A stretch of DNA of 48,973 bases, from NCBI GenBank assembly GCA_938002605.1, contig CALLAF010000003.1, positions 1 to 48,973 on the forward strand, given 5' to 3'. Both the position numbers and the translations under genes were made by a program. The stretch's first letter is position 1, and each line of letters starts with the position of its first letter. The notes under the pieces are model-generated. The model saw nothing but the letters and a program-made list of their open reading frames with translations, was not told the origin of the DNA and ran no database searches. This document shows positions 47,785 through 48,973 of the stretch, one piece after another. The stretch comes from an uncultured Paracoccaceae bacterium (GTDB lineage Bacteria; Pseudomonadota; Alphaproteobacteria; Rhodobacterales; Rhodobacteraceae).

Positions 47785-48587
47785 GCTGCTGGGACACGAT
47801 CAACGCCTACGGCCTGCGCAGTATTGGGATCGGCGAACAGCTTTTGCCGCGCAGCGATTTCACACTTTGCCAACAGTTCACGCTGATTGGCTCTGGGATG
47901 CTGTGGAATATCTACTTTGGTTTTTTTGCGCTTGTGCTTGGCTTTTTTCTGGCGACCGCCCTCGCCGTGGGCAAGGCGTCAAATTCTATTTGGGTCCGCA
48001 AACCCTCTGAATGGTTCATTTTCGCGTTTCGCGGGTCGCCCTTGTTCATCCAATTCTTCTTTGCCTATTTCTTATTCCTATCGCTCAAGGCGCAGGTGCC
48101 GTTTTTCACGCCCCTGACCTCAGCCGCCTATGGCGCGCTGTTTGTGCTATTTTTGAACACCTCGGCCTATACGGGCGAAATCTTTTATGGGGCGTTACAG
48201 TCGATCCCAAAGGGTGACACCGAAGCGGCTGACGCATACGGCCTGTCAGGCTTTGCACGGTTTCGCAAAATCATATGGCCAACGATGCTGCGGCTCGCCT
48301 GGCCCGCCTACACAAACGAGGCCATCTTTTTGTTTCACGCAACTACGCTGGCCTTCTTTGGCGGGTTTCCAATCCTTAAACAACGCGGCGATGCGCTTTA
48401 TTATGCGAACTACTTTGCAGACAAGACGTTCAACCCCTTTGTCCCCTACCCAATTCTGGCAGGCTATTTCATTTTGCTGACAATGGTCGTAATTGGTATC
48501 TTTGGATTGGTGAATACCCGGCTTAACCGTCATCTTCCGCAAGAACGGCGCAAAAAACTGCGTATTAGGCCCCAAATTATCCGATAA
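47781..48587 (+). CDS. Amino-acid ABC transporter permease 2
   Basis: 268 residues, overlapping the previous gene by 4 bases (ATGA). About five or six membrane helices with the inner EAA loop (DTEAADAYGLSGFARFRKII) near 150. The N-terminal segment (YGLRSIGIGEQLLPRSDFTL) is the roseobacter-type start of this subunit. With permease 1 it forms the membrane channel for the binding protein at 46120. It is the last complete gene before the right-hand IS. Confidence 0.93.
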   Translation: MSCWDTINAYGLRSIGIGEQLLPRSDFTLCQQFTLIGSGMLWNIYFGFFALVLGFFLATALAVGKASNSIWVRKPSEWFIFAFRGSPLFIQFFFAYFLFLSLKAQVPFFTPLTSAAYGALFVLFLNTSAYTGEIFYGALQSIPKGDTEAADAYGLSGFARFRKIIWPTMLRLAWPAYTNEAIFLFHATTLAFFGGFPILKQRGDALYYANYFADKTFNPFVPYPILAGYFILLTMVVIGIFGLVNTRLNRHLPQERRKKLRIRPQIIR

Positions 48588-48647
48588 TCGGCGCGGCGCG
48601 TTAATGTTCCGACACAGGATAAAACCGGATCGCTGCCGCAGCCGCCC

Positions 48648-48835
48648 TTAGCTCTCGTTTCTCTCGTACCGTAAAATGCCTGCGATATCAGGGGCATCTG
48701 GATGGTCGTTTGGATGCTGAACGCCGTTGTTCACGATCACCTCCGAAAAATCGAACGGGCTGACGCCAATCAAGCAAGCCGCGTTGATACCAAATTCATC
48801 GGGGATGGAGCGTCGTTTGTGGTGGGTATAGATCC
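48648..48835 (-). pseudogene. 3' remnant of a gene cut by the right-hand IS
   Basis: An open minus-strand frame enters from the IS end at 48836 and codes for about 61 residues to a TAA at 48648. The sequence (SIPDEFGINAACLIGVSPFD, then FSEVIVNNGVQHPNDHPDAP) looks like real protein with normal codon use, not like IS or random sequence. The upstream part must lie beyond the insertion. I cannot name the family. Confidence 0.6.
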
Positions 48836-48973
48836 TGAACCGCCCCGGTTTTGCCGGAGACTGTTGAGTTCGTATTTCAAGCTGCAATTTTGTCTGACTT
48901 CAATGCTTGTTCGTATTTCTCCTCCGCTTCGATTGGTGTGATGTAGCCGAGAGGTTCGAGCAAGCGTTCCCTA
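48836..48973 (-). mobile_element. IS3-family insertion sequence, right end only
   Basis: The element ends with TGAACCGCCCCGGTTTTGCC at 48836, an inverted-repeat form common to roseobacter IS3-family elements, and contains the 3' end of an OrfB transposase gene. The rest lies outside the window. Its end shares only a general TGA-CC-CCCC pattern with the IS at position 140. Confidence 0.75.
48877..48973 (-). CDS. IS3-family transposase OrfB, C-terminal end
   Basis: The last 31 residues of an IS3-type DDE integrase-like transposase are visible, including LLEPLGYITPIEAEEKYEQA, the conserved C-terminal phrase (LGY/LGH-TP-EAEE) found after the catalytic domain. The catalytic residues lie outside the window. 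The stop is the TGA at 48879-48877. Confidence 0.8.
   Translation of the reverse strand, partial: RERLLEPLGYITPIEAEEKYEQALKSDKIAA

Overview
The window reads as chromosomal DNA of an alphaproteobacterium, most likely the Roseobacter group of the Rhodobacterales. The evidence is the gene set and protein style: DUF2842 after purA, DUF6524, a TAXI-TRAP transporter, hflK-hflC-degP order, a roseobacter-type amino-acid ABC operon, and a large Pro/Ala-rich inner-membrane protein with a PilP-like end. Genus is not claimed. Both ends run into IS3-family insertion sequences that look like two different elements, so the window may be a contig that stops at repeats.

Region 1 (1-8235) is an accessory island lying against the 3' end of a tRNA-Leu(GAG) gene. 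After the left IS end come a small one-helix membrane protein (418-915) and, converging on it, a stand-alone reverse transcriptase of the unknown-group/defence type (1005-2660). The roughly 540 bases upstream of the reverse transcriptase hold no convincing gene but several short repeats. Next is the regulatory and early module of a defective prophage or phage-like element. A leftward operon (5877 to 3201) carries small DNA-binding and replication-type genes. A repressor (5963-6304) and a rightward operon (6707-8125) lie on the other side. The repressor probably acts on four copies of the palindrome GGAC-N4-GTCC, placed in pairs at the two control regions. No integrase, head or tail genes are present, and one phage gene (DUF5131) is truncated.

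Region 2 (8375-23834) is core and niche genome: lipB, a TonB-dependent receptor, a GT8-like glycosyltransferase, an orphan membrane protein, a VOC protein, metY, the PilM/PilP-like protein, a TPR-sulfotransferase, a KefB-type antiporter, divergent cobT and cobS, and an FG-GAP-like protein.

Region 3 (23834-33997) holds a 2Fe-2S ferredoxin divergent from a TAXI-TRAP transporter operon, with a perfect 22-bp palindrome between them. It continues with hflK-hflC and a degP gene broken by a single in-frame TAA, then gor and rpiA. Region 4 (34154-45188) holds GST, sdaA, a DMT transporter, thiamine diphosphokinase, a very acidic protein, purA with DUF2842, secG, pyrG, rlmJ and a TerB-like protein. Region 5 (45324-48587) is a polar amino-acid ABC transporter operon (ATPase, binding protein, two permeases). 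It is followed by the 3' remnant of a gene cut by the right-hand IS.

The parts most worth follow-up are the reverse transcriptase with its upstream non-coding region, the four-operator phage switch, the interrupted degP, and the palindrome before the TRAP operon.
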